From contig MU624611.1 in assembly GCA_025349905.2 (NCBI GenBank), positions 4,492-41,306 of the forward strand: 36,815 bases of DNA, read 5' to 3'. This DNA is from Blastocladiella britannica. Taxonomy: Eukaryota; Blastocladiomycota; Blastocladiomycetes; Blastocladiales; Blastocladiaceae. The notes below the pieces were generated by a model. The model had not been told where the DNA came from. It saw nothing but the letters and a program-made list of their open reading frames with translations, and ran no database searches. The first letter of the stretch is position 1. Every line of letters starts with the position of its first letter. Made by a program: the position numbers and the translations under genes. Shown here one piece after another: positions 19,696 through 29,199 of the stretch.

Positions 19696-21324
19696 TTATG
19701 CATCTAAATGTGGAATTACAAGACTTGGGGCAGACGCGGGACCAGCCATCAACGTCTGGGAATCGTGTGTTGCGGTCGTCGGGGTCAGTGACTCCGGGTC
19801 GCTGAGATCCCCGCCTTCAGCGTCGGGAGCAAGTACAGCAACAGCCAGTACAGTTGCGGTGGCGGTCGAAACAAACGGTGGTGGCGGCGCCTCGTCCAAG
19901 ACCACATGCCCGAGATCCGAAGCATCAGCAGCGTCCTCCTCGTACAGCGGCAAGTCGCCGTTGGCGCGTCCGTCGCGATCCCCGCCGTTGACGTACGGCA
20001 GCACGTCAAGCATCTCAATGTTGGCGGGCTTCAGCGTCAGCTCGCGCTGCACAGTGGTGGTGGACCGGATTCCTCCCGTGCCAGACCCACTGGCCCATGC
20101 GCGCGCAATGGCGGCGCCACGGAGCACCCAATGTAATAGTGGCTCCCGGAAGAAGCAGAACATGAACAAAAAACCCGCGGCAGTGACGGCCAGCGCATAC
20201 GAGCTCAAGATCGGCATTTGCTGTGGCGAATAGTCGACGGCTGGGTCGCCTTTTTGCACCGTCCGCGAGCACTTGCCATCGATACACCGCGAGAACCGGC
20301 ACGCGGCATCGCTCGTGCAAGGGGCGCCGGGTGGGAGGGCCGCCACGTACTCGTTCACGGCGGTGGCGTTGGCCGGGTCGGGCTGGCACACCAGCAATGA
20401 GTACAAGTTGGTTTGCGTCAGATTACGACCCTTGAAGCTCCCTCCGCCCACCGACACCGGCGAGTACATTAAGAACGGCGCGGTCAGCGCCGCGCGTGGG
20501 TCGTAGAGCGTTGAGAGCTGCCGCTGGTCGTACGCGTTCGTCACCACCACCGCCTTGTACCCAGCCACGGCGAGTGGGAAAGCGCCGCCCGTTTCGGGAA
20601 ACGGGATTGGGCCGACCGACAACGACGGGAACCCGCCGCTCTTGTTGTCAATGAGTTGCGTCGCGCATGGGAACCCGATGGGAGCAGTTGGAAGGCAGAT
20701 GCCCAGTGATGGGGCCACGGTGTATCCCATCTCCAAAGGATTGGGTAAATTCGACATGGCGTTGGGCGACCCGGCCGGGATCAGGTCTGCTGGTGGACGC
20801 GCGGGAAGCCCATACGATGTGCGGTGGGCTTCGTGCATGGACTGCAGCAGCGCCATCACCACGTTCGACAGCGTGCGCGGCGCCGGCGGAAGGGCGGGCA
20901 GCACGATACGTTTGTTTACCAGGAACGGCAAGTCCAGGGGCACACATACTGACGACGACAGCGCCGTCCATGTCTCGAGGCACTGGTCCAGCGCGCACTG
21001 TTCCGATGCCGCTTGGCCCGTTGAGATCTCCATGTAGCACTTGGTTCTCATGCACTGCTCGTGCATTGATTGGTACGTAACGGAGGATTCCATGGCGGTG
21101 GCCGCGCACGCAATGCCCTGATTGGGGACGTAGGCGTGTATGCCCTTGTCCTTGGCCAAATCCTGTTTGCTGGTGCTGACCACGCACACCCGCACCACGA
21201 GCGGGTCGTCGGGCGAGTGCGGGAACAGGCCCGTCGCGGGCGTGGTATTTGTGTCGGAAGCGGGCCCAGCCTCGGGCAGTCGGACCAGACGGACCCCCGG
21301 TACGGTGAGATTGCTCGATGCCAT
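19696..21324 (-). CDS. Orphan Cys-rich single-pass membrane protein
   Basis: Single exon, 542 residues from the ATG at 21324. Residues 1-369 form a probable lumenal or extracellular part with many cysteines: CAATAMESSVTYQSMHEQC, MRTKCYMEI, CALDQC, and a compact CTSDAACRFSRCIDGKC cluster at about 336-352 like a small disulfide module. There is an N-glycosylation sequon (NLTQ) near 301. One hydrophobic helix lies at about 370-393 (MPILSSYALAVTAAGFLFMFCFF), followed by a basic segment and an acidic/Thr-rich tail of about 150 residues. No signal peptide is visible at this start, so an upstream exon may be missing, or the helix acts as the signal anchor. A 12-codon upstream ORF (21429-21394) precedes it. 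I do not recognise the family. Confidence 0.75.
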   Translation of the reverse strand: MASSNLTVPGVRLVRLPEAGPASDTNTTPATGLFPHSPDDPLVVRVCVVSTSKQDLAKDKGIHAYVPNQGIACAATAMESSVTYQSMHEQCMRTKCYMEISTGQAASEQCALDQCLETWTALSSSVCVPLDLPFLVNKRIVLPALPPAPRTLSNVVMALLQSMHEAHRTSYGLPARPPADLIPAGSPNAMSNLPNPLEMGYTVAPSLGICLPTAPIGFPCATQLIDNKSGGFPSLSVGPIPFPETGGAFPLAVAGYKAVVVTNAYDQRQLSTLYDPRAALTAPFLMYSPVSVGGGSFKGRNLTQTNLYSLLVCQPDPANATAVNEYVAALPPGAPCTSDAACRFSRCIDGKCSRTVQKGDPAVDYSPQQMPILSSYALAVTAAGFLFMFCFFREPLLHWVLRGAAIARAWASGSGTGGIRSTTTVQRELTLKPANIEMLDVLPYVNGGDRDGRANGDLPLYEEDAADASDLGHVVLDEAPPPPFVSTATATVLAVAVLAPDAEGGDLSDPESLTPTTATHDSQTLMAGPASAPSLVIPHLDA

Positions 21325-21609
21325 TCCAGATTATTTTTTGCTTTTGGTTTTGTGTTTGAGCAGCAAAATGCCAACTTGGGGACTCTGTGGCGATCAATCT
21401 TCGGGATTCGACTTTTTAACGTATCTCATGGTGCCAATTCAAGTCGAATGTATCATTTATTTGTAATATAACCATTTATTTAAGAGAAAAAAGAGTGCCA
21501 ACGATCAGATACCAAGAAAAGAGAGCGAAATGGGATGGGAGTTAAAAAAGATGGGAAATAGCGACTGCAAAAACAACTCACAGATCAAAGGATCCACGCG
21601 TCTTACTAC

Positions 21610-23120
21610 TTAGTACGCAGGCGTCGGGGTGGTGGTGGTGCACGGCGTGGTGGTGGTCGTGGTCGACGTCTCGCACGGGGTGGTGGTCTCGACAACGGGC
21701 ACGGTGGTGCGGGTCTGCGTCGCCGGCTGCACGTACACGGTGGACGTGGTCGGGGCCGGGGTGATGGTCACGGTCACGGTACCCTGTACGGTGCTGGTGA
21801 CCACGTTGGTGGTGGTCGACTCGGCAATCACCGTCGACGTCTCGGTGACGGTCGCCGTGGCGGTCTCGGTGACAACGTCGGTAACCGTGGACGCAACCAC
21901 GTTGGTGGAGGTCGATGCGGCGGTCGCGGTGGCGGTGGCCGACTCGGTGAAGGTGGTGAAGACCGTGGTCGCCACCGTGTTGGTCTGGGTCACATTCTCA
22001 ATCACCAGCTCGGTGACGGTGGCAACGTCCACCTCGGTGGCCGTCTGCTCGACCGTCGACGTCACAGTGGCGGTGGCCGTGGCCTCGGTCGTCTCCTCGA
22101 CCGTCGTGGTCTCGGTCACGGTGTTGGTCTCGAAAAGGGTGGTCGGGCGGCAAATGATCAGCGTGTCGACCAGCGACACTGCTTGCGTGACCGTCACCGT
22201 CACCACCGCCTGGCCCACCGACTGCGCGGTACCGGTGCTGGGGGTCACGGTGACCGTCGACGTCACCGTCGGGTCCACGGCCGGGGTCACAATCGTCACC
22301 GACGTCGAGCCAGTGATGTACGTGGTGGTCACGGCGGTGGTCGCCTCGACCGGGTACGTGGTGGCCGAGCCGTAGCCGTACGAGATCGACGTCGCGTCGG
22401 GCAGACTGGCACTGGTGGCGGTACCCGGGTCGGTGACGGTGGTGGAGGCGGGGCCGTACGCGAACGTCGGGGCAACGTACGTCGACGCCGAGGTCGCATC
22501 CGTGGTCACATCGACGCCGGCCGACGTGGCCGATCCATCGACTGCCGATGACGACGACGAGTACATGCCGTAGCCGTAGTTCATGGCCGACGACGTCGAC
22601 TGGGGCACGTCCACTGCTGCTGAAGATGCGGTGCCGTCAATCACCGACGAAGTGAAGTCCGACACGACGCTGGAGAGGTAGGTGGCAACGGGAATGTCGA
22701 CGGCCGAGGTCAAGATCGTGACCGATGCGTCGGTGCCGGTGCCAGCGGGAGCAGTGTAGGCCGGGATCGTGACGGACGCGTCAGTCGCGGTGCCGGTGGG
22801 AGCAACGTATGTCGAGATCGACACCGATGCATCCGTGGCGGTGCCGGTAGGGGCCGTGTACGCCGGGATCGAGACCGATGCGCCGGTGGCGGTGCCGGTG
22901 GGAGCAACCGAAGAGTACGTCGACGACTTGGTCATAGCATAGTCGGGCATGGGGGCACTACATTTTTATATTTTGAGATGTGAGTTCATTGTTCCCATGG
23001 GAAATTATTGGATCATCAACAATTTCACAAAGAAAAAGGAAGAAATACTTACGCATTGACTGAAATAGCAACGGCCGAGAGGGCGAGGAGCGCGAGAAGG
23101 GGGGAAGACTTGGCGAACAT
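21610..23120 (-). CDS. Secreted mucin-like Thr/Val-rich repeat protein
   Basis: Two exons, 23120-23053 and 22957-21610. The 95-nt intron starts with GTAAGT and ends ATGTAG, phase 2. The product is 471 residues. Exon 1 encodes exactly a signal peptide (MFAKSSPLLALLALSAVAIS, then VNA). Exon 2 starts with four 17-residue repeats (PTGTATDASVSIxxYxA), then Ser/Tyr-rich sequence. Next come some 250 residues of alternating Thr, Val, Ala and Ser with few charges (TVTVTVTQAV, TATVTETSTV). The tail is TTTTTPCTTTTPTPAY. Such composition is typical of heavily O-glycosylated wall or surface proteins. No C-terminal hydrophobic helix follows, so a GPI anchor is unlikely and the protein is probably free or wall-bound. 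It may serve as an adhesin or coat protein; that is inference. Confidence 0.83.
22699..22902 (-). repeat. Four tandem 51-nt coding repeats
   Basis: Four head-to-tail 51-nt units encode 17-residue repeats of the mucin-like protein. Units 1-3 begin PTGTAT and unit 4 begins PAGTGT. Units differ mostly by point changes and unit 4 is the most degenerate, suggesting expansion by unequal exchange. Confidence 0.85.
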
Positions 23121-23529
23121 GGTAATTGTATGGGATTGGTTTTTAAAGAAGGAAATGGATTTGCAAAAGTGTTGTTTATGCGTCTGCCGTCAAGAAAGAG
23201 TGGCAGAGAGAACGAAGGCACAAGTGAACTAAGTGTGCGTGCAAGTAAATGCAAACAAGAGAAACAATGAGTAAAGAGAGAGTAAGAGCTGTTGAGGTGC
23301 TTGATCCGAAAAAAAGTGGAAGAGGGGGGAGGGAAATGCGGGCGGTATTTGAATGGCGACGCTGGACAAGAAACCAATTTGGGAAAGAAAAATTGCTGCT
23401 GTTTGCTTGGGAAAACAAAACAAAAACACCTCACTTCACGTGACATTTTGCTCAGGTTTTTCCCATTTCCTTGTTGGTTTCACGTCACCGTACGGCACAA
23501 ATGACATCATTAAAGAGAAAATACATTGT
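23121..23529. other. Intergenic promoter region of the mucin-like gene
   Basis: The region lies upstream of the mucin-like gene and downstream of the hydroxyacyl-CoA dehydrogenase stop, both on the minus strand. The coding strand here is rich in C and T (long pyrimidine runs read on the minus strand), as in many fungal promoters of strongly expressed genes. A palindromic CACGTG box (23437-23442) followed by AC, and a nearby TGACGT on the minus strand, are candidate bHLH and bZIP sites. Long open frames here look like consequences of low complexity, not genes. Confidence 0.5.
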
Positions 23530-24629
23530 TTACTGCTTCTTCTTCTCGGCCGCCTTGAGCACATTGGAAGTGTCGTACTCGTAGAACCCGCGCCCAACCT
23601 TCTTTCCCACCCACCCAGCGTCCACGTACGACTGCAGCAGCGGGCACGGACGGTACTTTGACTCGCCAAGGCCCTCGTGCAAGACCTTCATGATCGCCAG
23701 ACACGTGTCGAGCCCAATGAAATCGGCCAGAACCAGCGGACCCATGGGCATGTTGGTCCCCAACTTCATGGTGGTGTCAATGTCCTCGCGGGTCCCGATC
23801 GACGACTCGAGCGCAAACACCGCCTCGTTGATGTACGGCATCAGCAGCCGGTTGGCAATGAACCCGGGCACGTCGCGCGACGTGGTGGTGGTCTTGCCCA
23901 TGGCCCGCGCCAATGCAACCGTGCGAGCCAGCGTGGTGTTGCTGGTGGCGAGACCGGGAATGATTTCCACCAGCTGCATCACGGGGACCGGGTTCATGAA
24001 GTGCATGCCAATCACGTTGGGAGCGCGGGCGGGGGAGCCGGTGGCGGCGGCGATCTTGGTGATGCTGATGGACGAGGTGTTGGAGGCCAGAATCGCGCTG
24101 GCCGGGGTGATGGCGGCGAGCGACGAAAAGATGCGGGCCTTGAGGTCCATGTTCTCTGATACGGCCTGTTTTATGTTTTCGTGAGCATGGCCATGGCACG
24201 ACACAATGGAAAATGATTGGAGGCACCTCAACAACAAAGTCAATGTCGGCAAAATCGTCGAGGGACTTGGTGACAGAGACGCGCGACATGGCCGCGTCCT
24301 TGTCCTCGGCCGAGAGCTTGCCCTTGGCCACGTCTTTCGCCAGCACCGCGTCCACGTACTTCAGGCCCTTGTCGGCCTGCACCGGGTTGGCGTCCATGAG
24401 CAGGACCGAGACCTTGGCGTTGCGGGTGGCGACGCAGGCAATGCCGTTGCCCATTTGGCCGGCGCCGATCACGCCAATGCGGCGGACATTGTGCTGTTGT
24501 ATATTTTAACATTACGCGTTTTTTTTGGTTGTTGTTGAAGCCAAAAGGGAGTACCTCGACGGCAGTGGTCAGAGCACGACGCGACAGGGGCGCGGCAGCG
24601 GCAAGGGACTGGCGGACCGAGGCGAGCAT
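23530..24629 (-). CDS. HADH: Mitochondrial 3-hydroxyacyl-CoA dehydrogenase
   Basis: Three exons: 24629-24555, 24493-24227 and 24165-23530, with two 61-nt introns, both phase 0. The product is 325 residues, close to the 314 of the human enzyme. It oxidises L-3-hydroxyacyl-CoA to 3-ketoacyl-CoA with NAD+, the third step of beta-oxidation. Exon 1 encodes an Arg/Ala/Ser presequence (MLASVRQSLAAAAPLSRRAL) that fits mitochondrial import. Exon 2 starts at the NAD-binding GVIGAGQMGNGIA (residues 32-44). Exon 3 holds the SNTSS segment, the catalytic His at about 169 in IGMHFMNPVPVMQLVEII, and the C-terminal dimer domain (DVPGFIANRLLMPYINEA, MPMGPLVLADFIGLD). It ends KKKQ, so there is no peroxisomal signal. 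The start follows eight As. It shares a short divergent promoter with the next gene. Confidence 0.94.
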
Positions 24630-24763
24630 TTTTTTTCAATGTTTTGGGGAAAGAGTGAAGACAGCTGAGCGGGTAAACAAGTCGAGCTAAATCAAGCGCC
24701 CTGTCCACTTGGTACTGTCCGCTTTTAGGTTTTGTCTTTCGTTCGCCTCCATACCATATAAAA
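24630..24763. promoter_or_regulatory. 134-bp divergent promoter between HADH and dioxygenase genes
   Basis: All the sequence between two start codons facing away from each other. It must hold both promoters unless they extend into the other gene. AT-rich runs lie at both ends (ATTTTTTTT next to HADH, CATATAAAA next to the dioxygenase). No clear binding motif stands out. Confidence 0.5.
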
Positions 24764-25811
24764 ATGACTGCCGCCGACGATTTCGTGTTCACCGACGCCA
24801 TGAAGGCGCAGTTCCTGGACCAAGGGTACCTGGTGATCCCGGGCTTCTTTTCTGCTGCCGACGCCGCCAAGCTGAAGGCCCGCGCCGATTCGCTGTTGCA
24901 CGACATGGACCTGGCCCACCACCCAATGACGCGTTTTGCGACTGGCGGCGAAGTGTGTATCTATTTCTTTTTTTTTTTTTTTTCAATTAACATGAAAAAA
25001 AAAAATTTAAAGGACGGAAAAGACCACGTCGGCGACGACTACTTTTTGTCGTCGGGCGACAAGATCCGGTACTTTTTCGAAGAGGGCGCGTTTGACGCCC
25101 AGGGGAACTTGGTGAAGCCCAAGGAGGAGGCCATCAACAAGATTGGCCATGGTATTGTATTCCTCGTATATTCATACTTAACGGCAATACTGAAAAAAAA
25201 AAACATATACAGCACTCCACGTCCTGGACCCGGCATTTCGCGAGTTCTCGCACCGCAAATCCGTGGTGGCCATTGCCCGTGCATTGGCATTCACGAAACC
25301 CGTGATCCTGCAGTCGATGCTGATCTGCAAGCAGCCGCGGATCGGCGGCGCCGTCCCGCCCCACCAGGACTCGACGTTCCTGTACACGGACCCGCCGTCG
25401 GCTGTCGGCATGTGGTTTGCGCTCGAGGACTGCACGCTGGCCAACGGATGTCTGACGTTTGTCCCCGGATCCCACAAGACGCACCCGATCACCCGCCGGT
25501 TCGTTCGCGCGACCAACGGTCACGGTACTACGTTTGAGCCGGTGGCAGGGTGCAAGCCCGAGTCGGCACCCTTTTACTCGGATATTCCGCAGTCGAGTTA
25601 CGTGGTTGGAGAGGTGAAGGCGGGGTCGCTGGTGCTGATCCACGGCGGGATCGTGCATGCGAGCGCGGCCAACACGTCGGCCAAGTCGCGGTTCATTTAC
25701 ACATTCCACATGGTCGAGGGAACCAAGGAAACGCACACGTACGACGAGCGCAACTGGCTGCAGCCCACGGCCGAGTTGCCGTTTGACTCGCTGTTTGATT
25801 ACCGGGCTTGA
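24764..25811 (+). CDS. PHYHD1: Phytanoyl-CoA dioxygenase family protein (PHYHD1-like)
   Basis: Three exons: 24764-24952, 25013-25151 and 25213-25811 (introns 60 and 61 nt). The product is 308 residues. It belongs to the Fe(II)/2-oxoglutarate oxygenases. The iron triad is visible: His and Asp at about 160 and 162 in PPHQDSTFLY, and His at about 258 in LIHGGIVHAS. The 2-oxoglutarate-binding Arg is in KSRFIYTFHMVEG. DDYFLSSGDKIRYFFEEGAFD and NKIGHALHVLDP are typical of the PHYHD1 branch and not of the peroxisomal Refsum enzyme; there is no N-terminal PTS2. The substrate is therefore not settled. Intron 1 has a long T tract, is a multiple of three and has no stop, so unspliced RNA would add 20 residues. 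It diverges from HADH across 134 bp. Confidence 0.9.
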
Positions 25812-25851
25812 ATCAAAATTTTTTCTTTTGAGATTCACACCAAACAACGAA

Positions 25852-27710
25852 ATGACCACTTCACCATCAGCACTGTTGCGCACCCCGCCTCTCAACCAGG
25901 CCATGCGCACGCTGGACCGCGCCCGGTTTGTCCGTAACGTGCCCCTGCTGAGCCTGCGCGTGCCCACCGGCGTCGCGCACAAGGCCACCAAGGCCCTGCA
26001 CGGCTGTCTCCTGGACTGGCCTCGCGTCAAGAACATCATGCCGGACCCATCTGATCCCAAGGGCAAGACGTCCAAGCTGTTGCTCTTGTCGCGCGACAAA
26101 GCGTGCCCTGCTGACTGTTCGTTTACCTTTGAATGGTTGCAGAGTGGTTGTTATTTATCACAACATTGGAGCAGCAACAGATGAGGTCGTGGACCCAACA
26201 CTGCGCAAGATGGTTGCTGACCTTGGCGTCGCGTTCGAGCTGGTACCCTACTCGCTGAGCCTGCCGTACGAGTACTGGACCGTTGGTATGCATGTCCTGT
26301 ACCTGACGCGTGGAAAGAAAGACTCACATACCCAACGTGATAAATAAAGAGGAAATCTTCAAGTCCGTCCTGCCCCCCGACACCGAGATCATCTCGGCGT
26401 TCGAAACGGTCGGCGACATTGCCCACATGAACTTACGCGACCACTTGCTCCCCTACAAGCACCTGATTGCCGAGGTGATCATTGATGTACATCTATTCTC
26501 CATTACTGTGCATGATATCGTATGCTGAAATGGTGAATGTGAATAGAAAAACACTCGCATCCAAACCGTCGTCAACAAGACCTCCAACATCCACACCGTG
26601 TACCGCACTTTCCCGCTGGAAATCCTGGCCTCGCGCAACCCAAAACACACCTCCGACACTTTGCTCACCACCCTGGCCGAAAACTCGTGCACGTTCACCC
26701 TGAACTTTGCGTCCGTGTACTGGAACTCGCGGCTGCACACCGAACACAGCCGGCTGGTCACCGACGTGTTTGGCGAGGGCGAGCTGGTCGCCGACGCCAT
26801 GTGCGGGATCGGGCCGTTTGCGATCCCCGCCGCGAAAGTGAAAGCGTGCGCGGTGGTCGCCAACGACTTGAACCCGGAGAGTTACCGGTGGCTCGTGGAA
26901 AACATTAAGGGCAATGGGCTGGCGGGACTTTCCGACGCCGACGATGCAGCAAAGGTCTCGGCAGGGTACGTGCGCCCCCTCAACACCTGCGGCCGCCAAT
27001 TCATTCGCGACTCGGCCGCGACTCTGGCTTCCCTGTACCCGACATCCATTCGGCCCGCGTACATTGCCATGGCCGCCCAAGAACGCGCGCGTGCTGCCGC
27101 CAAGACCGCCAAGAAAAAGGACGCTTCTGCACATGTGGCTGCCGCCGATCGGTTCGACGCCGCCGTCGCTCGATGGGACTCCCTCGTGGTGCCCGTGTTT
27201 GCGCACTACGTCATGAACTTGCCCGCTTCCGCACTCGGGTTCCTGGACGGGTTCCATGGCATGTGGTCCAACGTGGTCACCGACGAGAACCGCGCATGGC
27301 TCGCAGACCACCGCCCGCGCGTCCACGTGTACTGTTTCACGCGAGCCGCATTTGTGGGCCGCGCCGACGACGAGTCCGAGGACGCAGCCGTTGCGCGGGA
27401 CGTGGGGGCTCGGATCGCGCAAGTGACCGGAGCGCAGCCCGAGGAAATCACGTGCCACCGCGTCCGGCTGGTGGCGCCGCGGAAGGAAATGGTGTGTGCG
27501 TCGTTCCGCGTGCCTATGGTGGTGTTGATGGGCGAGACGGTCGTGGGCGACGTGGACTGCGAGCTCAATTATGACCACGACAGTGGGACTGGGCGGGCCG
27601 ACGACGCTGATGATGAACACGAGGATGAGAAGACCGGTCGACGGACGTCGGCCAGCGCACTGGACGCGAGCGAGGGGCCCCGGCCGGCCAAGCGCACTAG
27701 AGTGGCGTGA
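25852..27710 (+). CDS. TRM5: tRNA (guanine-37-N1)-methyltransferase
   Basis: Four exons: 25852-26102, 26143-26285, 26350-26486 and 26547-27710 (introns 40, 64 and 60 nt). The product is 564 residues. Trm5 puts the N1-methyl group on G37 next to the anticodon, using S-adenosylmethionine. Visible landmarks are the N-terminal domain ([18 protein letters not shown]), [21 protein letters not shown], and [20 protein letters not shown]. The SAM site is [15 protein letters not shown] (about 259-273) with NDLNPES. The catalytic motif is [11 protein letters not shown] (about 401-411), followed by the C-terminal sheet [11 protein letters not shown]. An acidic tail ending PAKRTRVA could be a nuclear signal. 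The first intron is only 40 nt; the join keeps frame and family sequence, but this splice is the least certain. The start is 40 nt after the stop of the preceding gene. Confidence 0.9.
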
Positions 27711-27868
27711 GTAATAATAACTGAAACGGCATTGAGCTTCCTCTTTTTTTGACTGTCGTTTCACTGGACACCAGCCGCAGTGGGCCCTGGTCACCCAAAT
27801 TCAAGAATCAAAAAGGTGCCACCGCTCCCTTCCCTCTCTTTTCGTTTCCAGAGCAGATCGCCAAAGAA

Positions 27869-29155
27869 ATGTCAACAACTGCAACAGCGACTCCAACAAC
27901 CGACGTGGTCGCGCCGCCCACCACGTCTCTGGTCCAGCTGCAGCGCGTAGTGGTCGTGTGGTGCGTGGTGGCCGTGATTGTCGCGCTGGCGTGTGCGCGC
28001 AGCCTGTACAAGCAACGCGTCCTCCATCACGCCAACGCCAACTCGACACACGCGACGCGACGTCAATGGGCGGCCGTAGCGCCCTGGGTGGTCCTGGCCG
28101 CCGGAATAGTCTCGAGCGTTCTCCAGCTCGTGTACACTTTGGCGCCGGACGGCGACGAGTCCACGTCGTGGCTCGCGACCGATATCGCCGACTACGGATC
28201 GTACGCGGTCGAGGTCGGCGCGTACGTGGTGCTGACGGCCATGCGCGTGCGCATGGGCGTGCCGGAACTCGTTGCGTCCAAAAAGAACAAGGTGGTGGTG
28301 GTCATGCGGCGGCTGGTTGGGCGGAAAGTGTCGCTGGTGCTGGCGACCATCTCGGCAATTGGACTCGGCCTGTCGCTCGCATCGTACTACACGCCCGACG
28401 CCGTTTGTTCCCAGGCGCTCCTGGACTCGGGCAAGTGCGGTCGCATGTACTTGGCGTGGGCACAGGGCTTGGTGGTGCTGGCGGACGCGTTGCTCTTGAT
28501 CACCATCTTTGCGTGCCGGTACTTGGTTCGCAATGGGTCAGCGCCAATGGCTGCTGCTCAAGCAGCTGCTGAGGTCGGAGGTCCCAACAAGCATATTGAC
28601 ACGATCCTACCGACGTCATCCACTGCCCGTAGCGCCAAGCGGTCCGCGTACTACTACGCGCGGCTCGCGGCCCCGCAGATCCTATTCGGGACTGTCGTTT
28701 CCATCACGCTCCAGCTGATGCTGCTGGTCAACGGGTTTGCCGCCGACAACTTGTGGGATTTCACGCGTTTGCTGTGGCTCGCGCACAATGTGGTGGCCTC
28801 GATCCTGGCGACGCTGGTGGCCCGGCAATTGGCGGGAATCGACGCCGACCCGGACGCATTGGTCGACGGCAGCTCACCGTTGCTGGTGCGCGGCGGCGAT
28901 GTGTTGTCGGATGAGGGGATCGAGATGTCGGAAACGGGTCTGTCGGCATCGCCGCCGATGGTCAGCACGCGGGGAAGCGCATCGACCGCGCCCGTGTCGT
29001 CCGTACACCCGCCGCCGCCTGCTTCTCCGCCTTTGTCGGCCACGGTGCTGGCTCCGACTGTCCCCACCACTCCGGAATCGGTGTCGGCGCTTCATGCTGC
29101 TTCAGCTGCTGCTTCAGCTCGGGATGTGGACCACGACATTCATTTGGCCCAGTAA
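27869..29155 (+). CDS. Seven-transmembrane protein, unclassified
   Basis: Single exon, 428 residues from the ATG at 27869 (AAAGAAATG). The open frame extends upstream but without an ATG. Seven hydrophobic helices can be placed at about residues 26-44, 67-91, 107-126, 154-173, 194-218, 269-291 and 300-321. A short Thr-rich N-terminus precedes them, and a long Ser/Pro-rich tail with acidic patches (322-428) follows. Basic residues (KKNKVVVVMRRLVGRK) lie between helices 3 and 4, which would put that loop in the cytoplasm and the N-terminus outside. That is the topology of G-protein-coupled receptors and related fungal seven-helix proteins. I see no DRY, NPxxY or retinal-Lys motif, so no class can be named. 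It converges on CUS2 with 44 nt between stops. Confidence 0.8.
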   Translation: MSTTATATPTTDVVAPPTTSLVQLQRVVVVWCVVAVIVALACARSLYKQRVLHHANANSTHATRRQWAAVAPWVVLAAGIVSSVLQLVYTLAPDGDESTSWLATDIADYGSYAVEVGAYVVLTAMRVRMGVPELVASKKNKVVVVMRRLVGRKVSLVLATISAIGLGLSLASYYTPDAVCSQALLDSGKCGRMYLAWAQGLVVLADALLLITIFACRYLVRNGSAPMAAAQAAAEVGGPNKHIDTILPTSSTARSAKRSAYYYARLAAPQILFGTVVSITLQLMLLVNGFAADNLWDFTRLLWLAHNVVASILATLVARQLAGIDADPDALVDGSSPLLVRGGDVLSDEGIEMSETGLSASPPMVSTRGSASTAPVSSVHPPPPASPPLSATVLAPTVPTTPESVSALHAASAAASARDVDHDIHLAQ

Positions 29156-29174
29156 CTAGATTTAGCTGTAATAC

Positions 29175-29180
29175 AATAAA
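29175..29180 (+). terminator. AATAAA poly(A) signal
   Basis: Canonical hexamer 20 nt after the stop of the seven-helix protein gene. The convergent CUS2 coding sequence ends at 29200, so the 3' end of this transcript probably overlaps the end of CUS2 in antisense. Confidence 0.55.
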
Positions 29181-29199
29181 GATTATATTTCAATGCGTA

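Noticed and set aside
21629..22375. A 248-codon open frame on the plus strand, opposite the mucin-like gene
   Set aside because: It encodes almost only Val, Thr, Ala and Ser, and is open because the complement of the ACC/GTC-rich repeat has no stops. The minus strand has a signal-peptide exon and a clean intron, so that is the gene.
23008..23669. Short frames on both strands between the mucin-like gene and HADH
   Set aside because: Low-complexity pyrimidine-rich promoter sequence and HADH shadows; there are no domains or codon bias.
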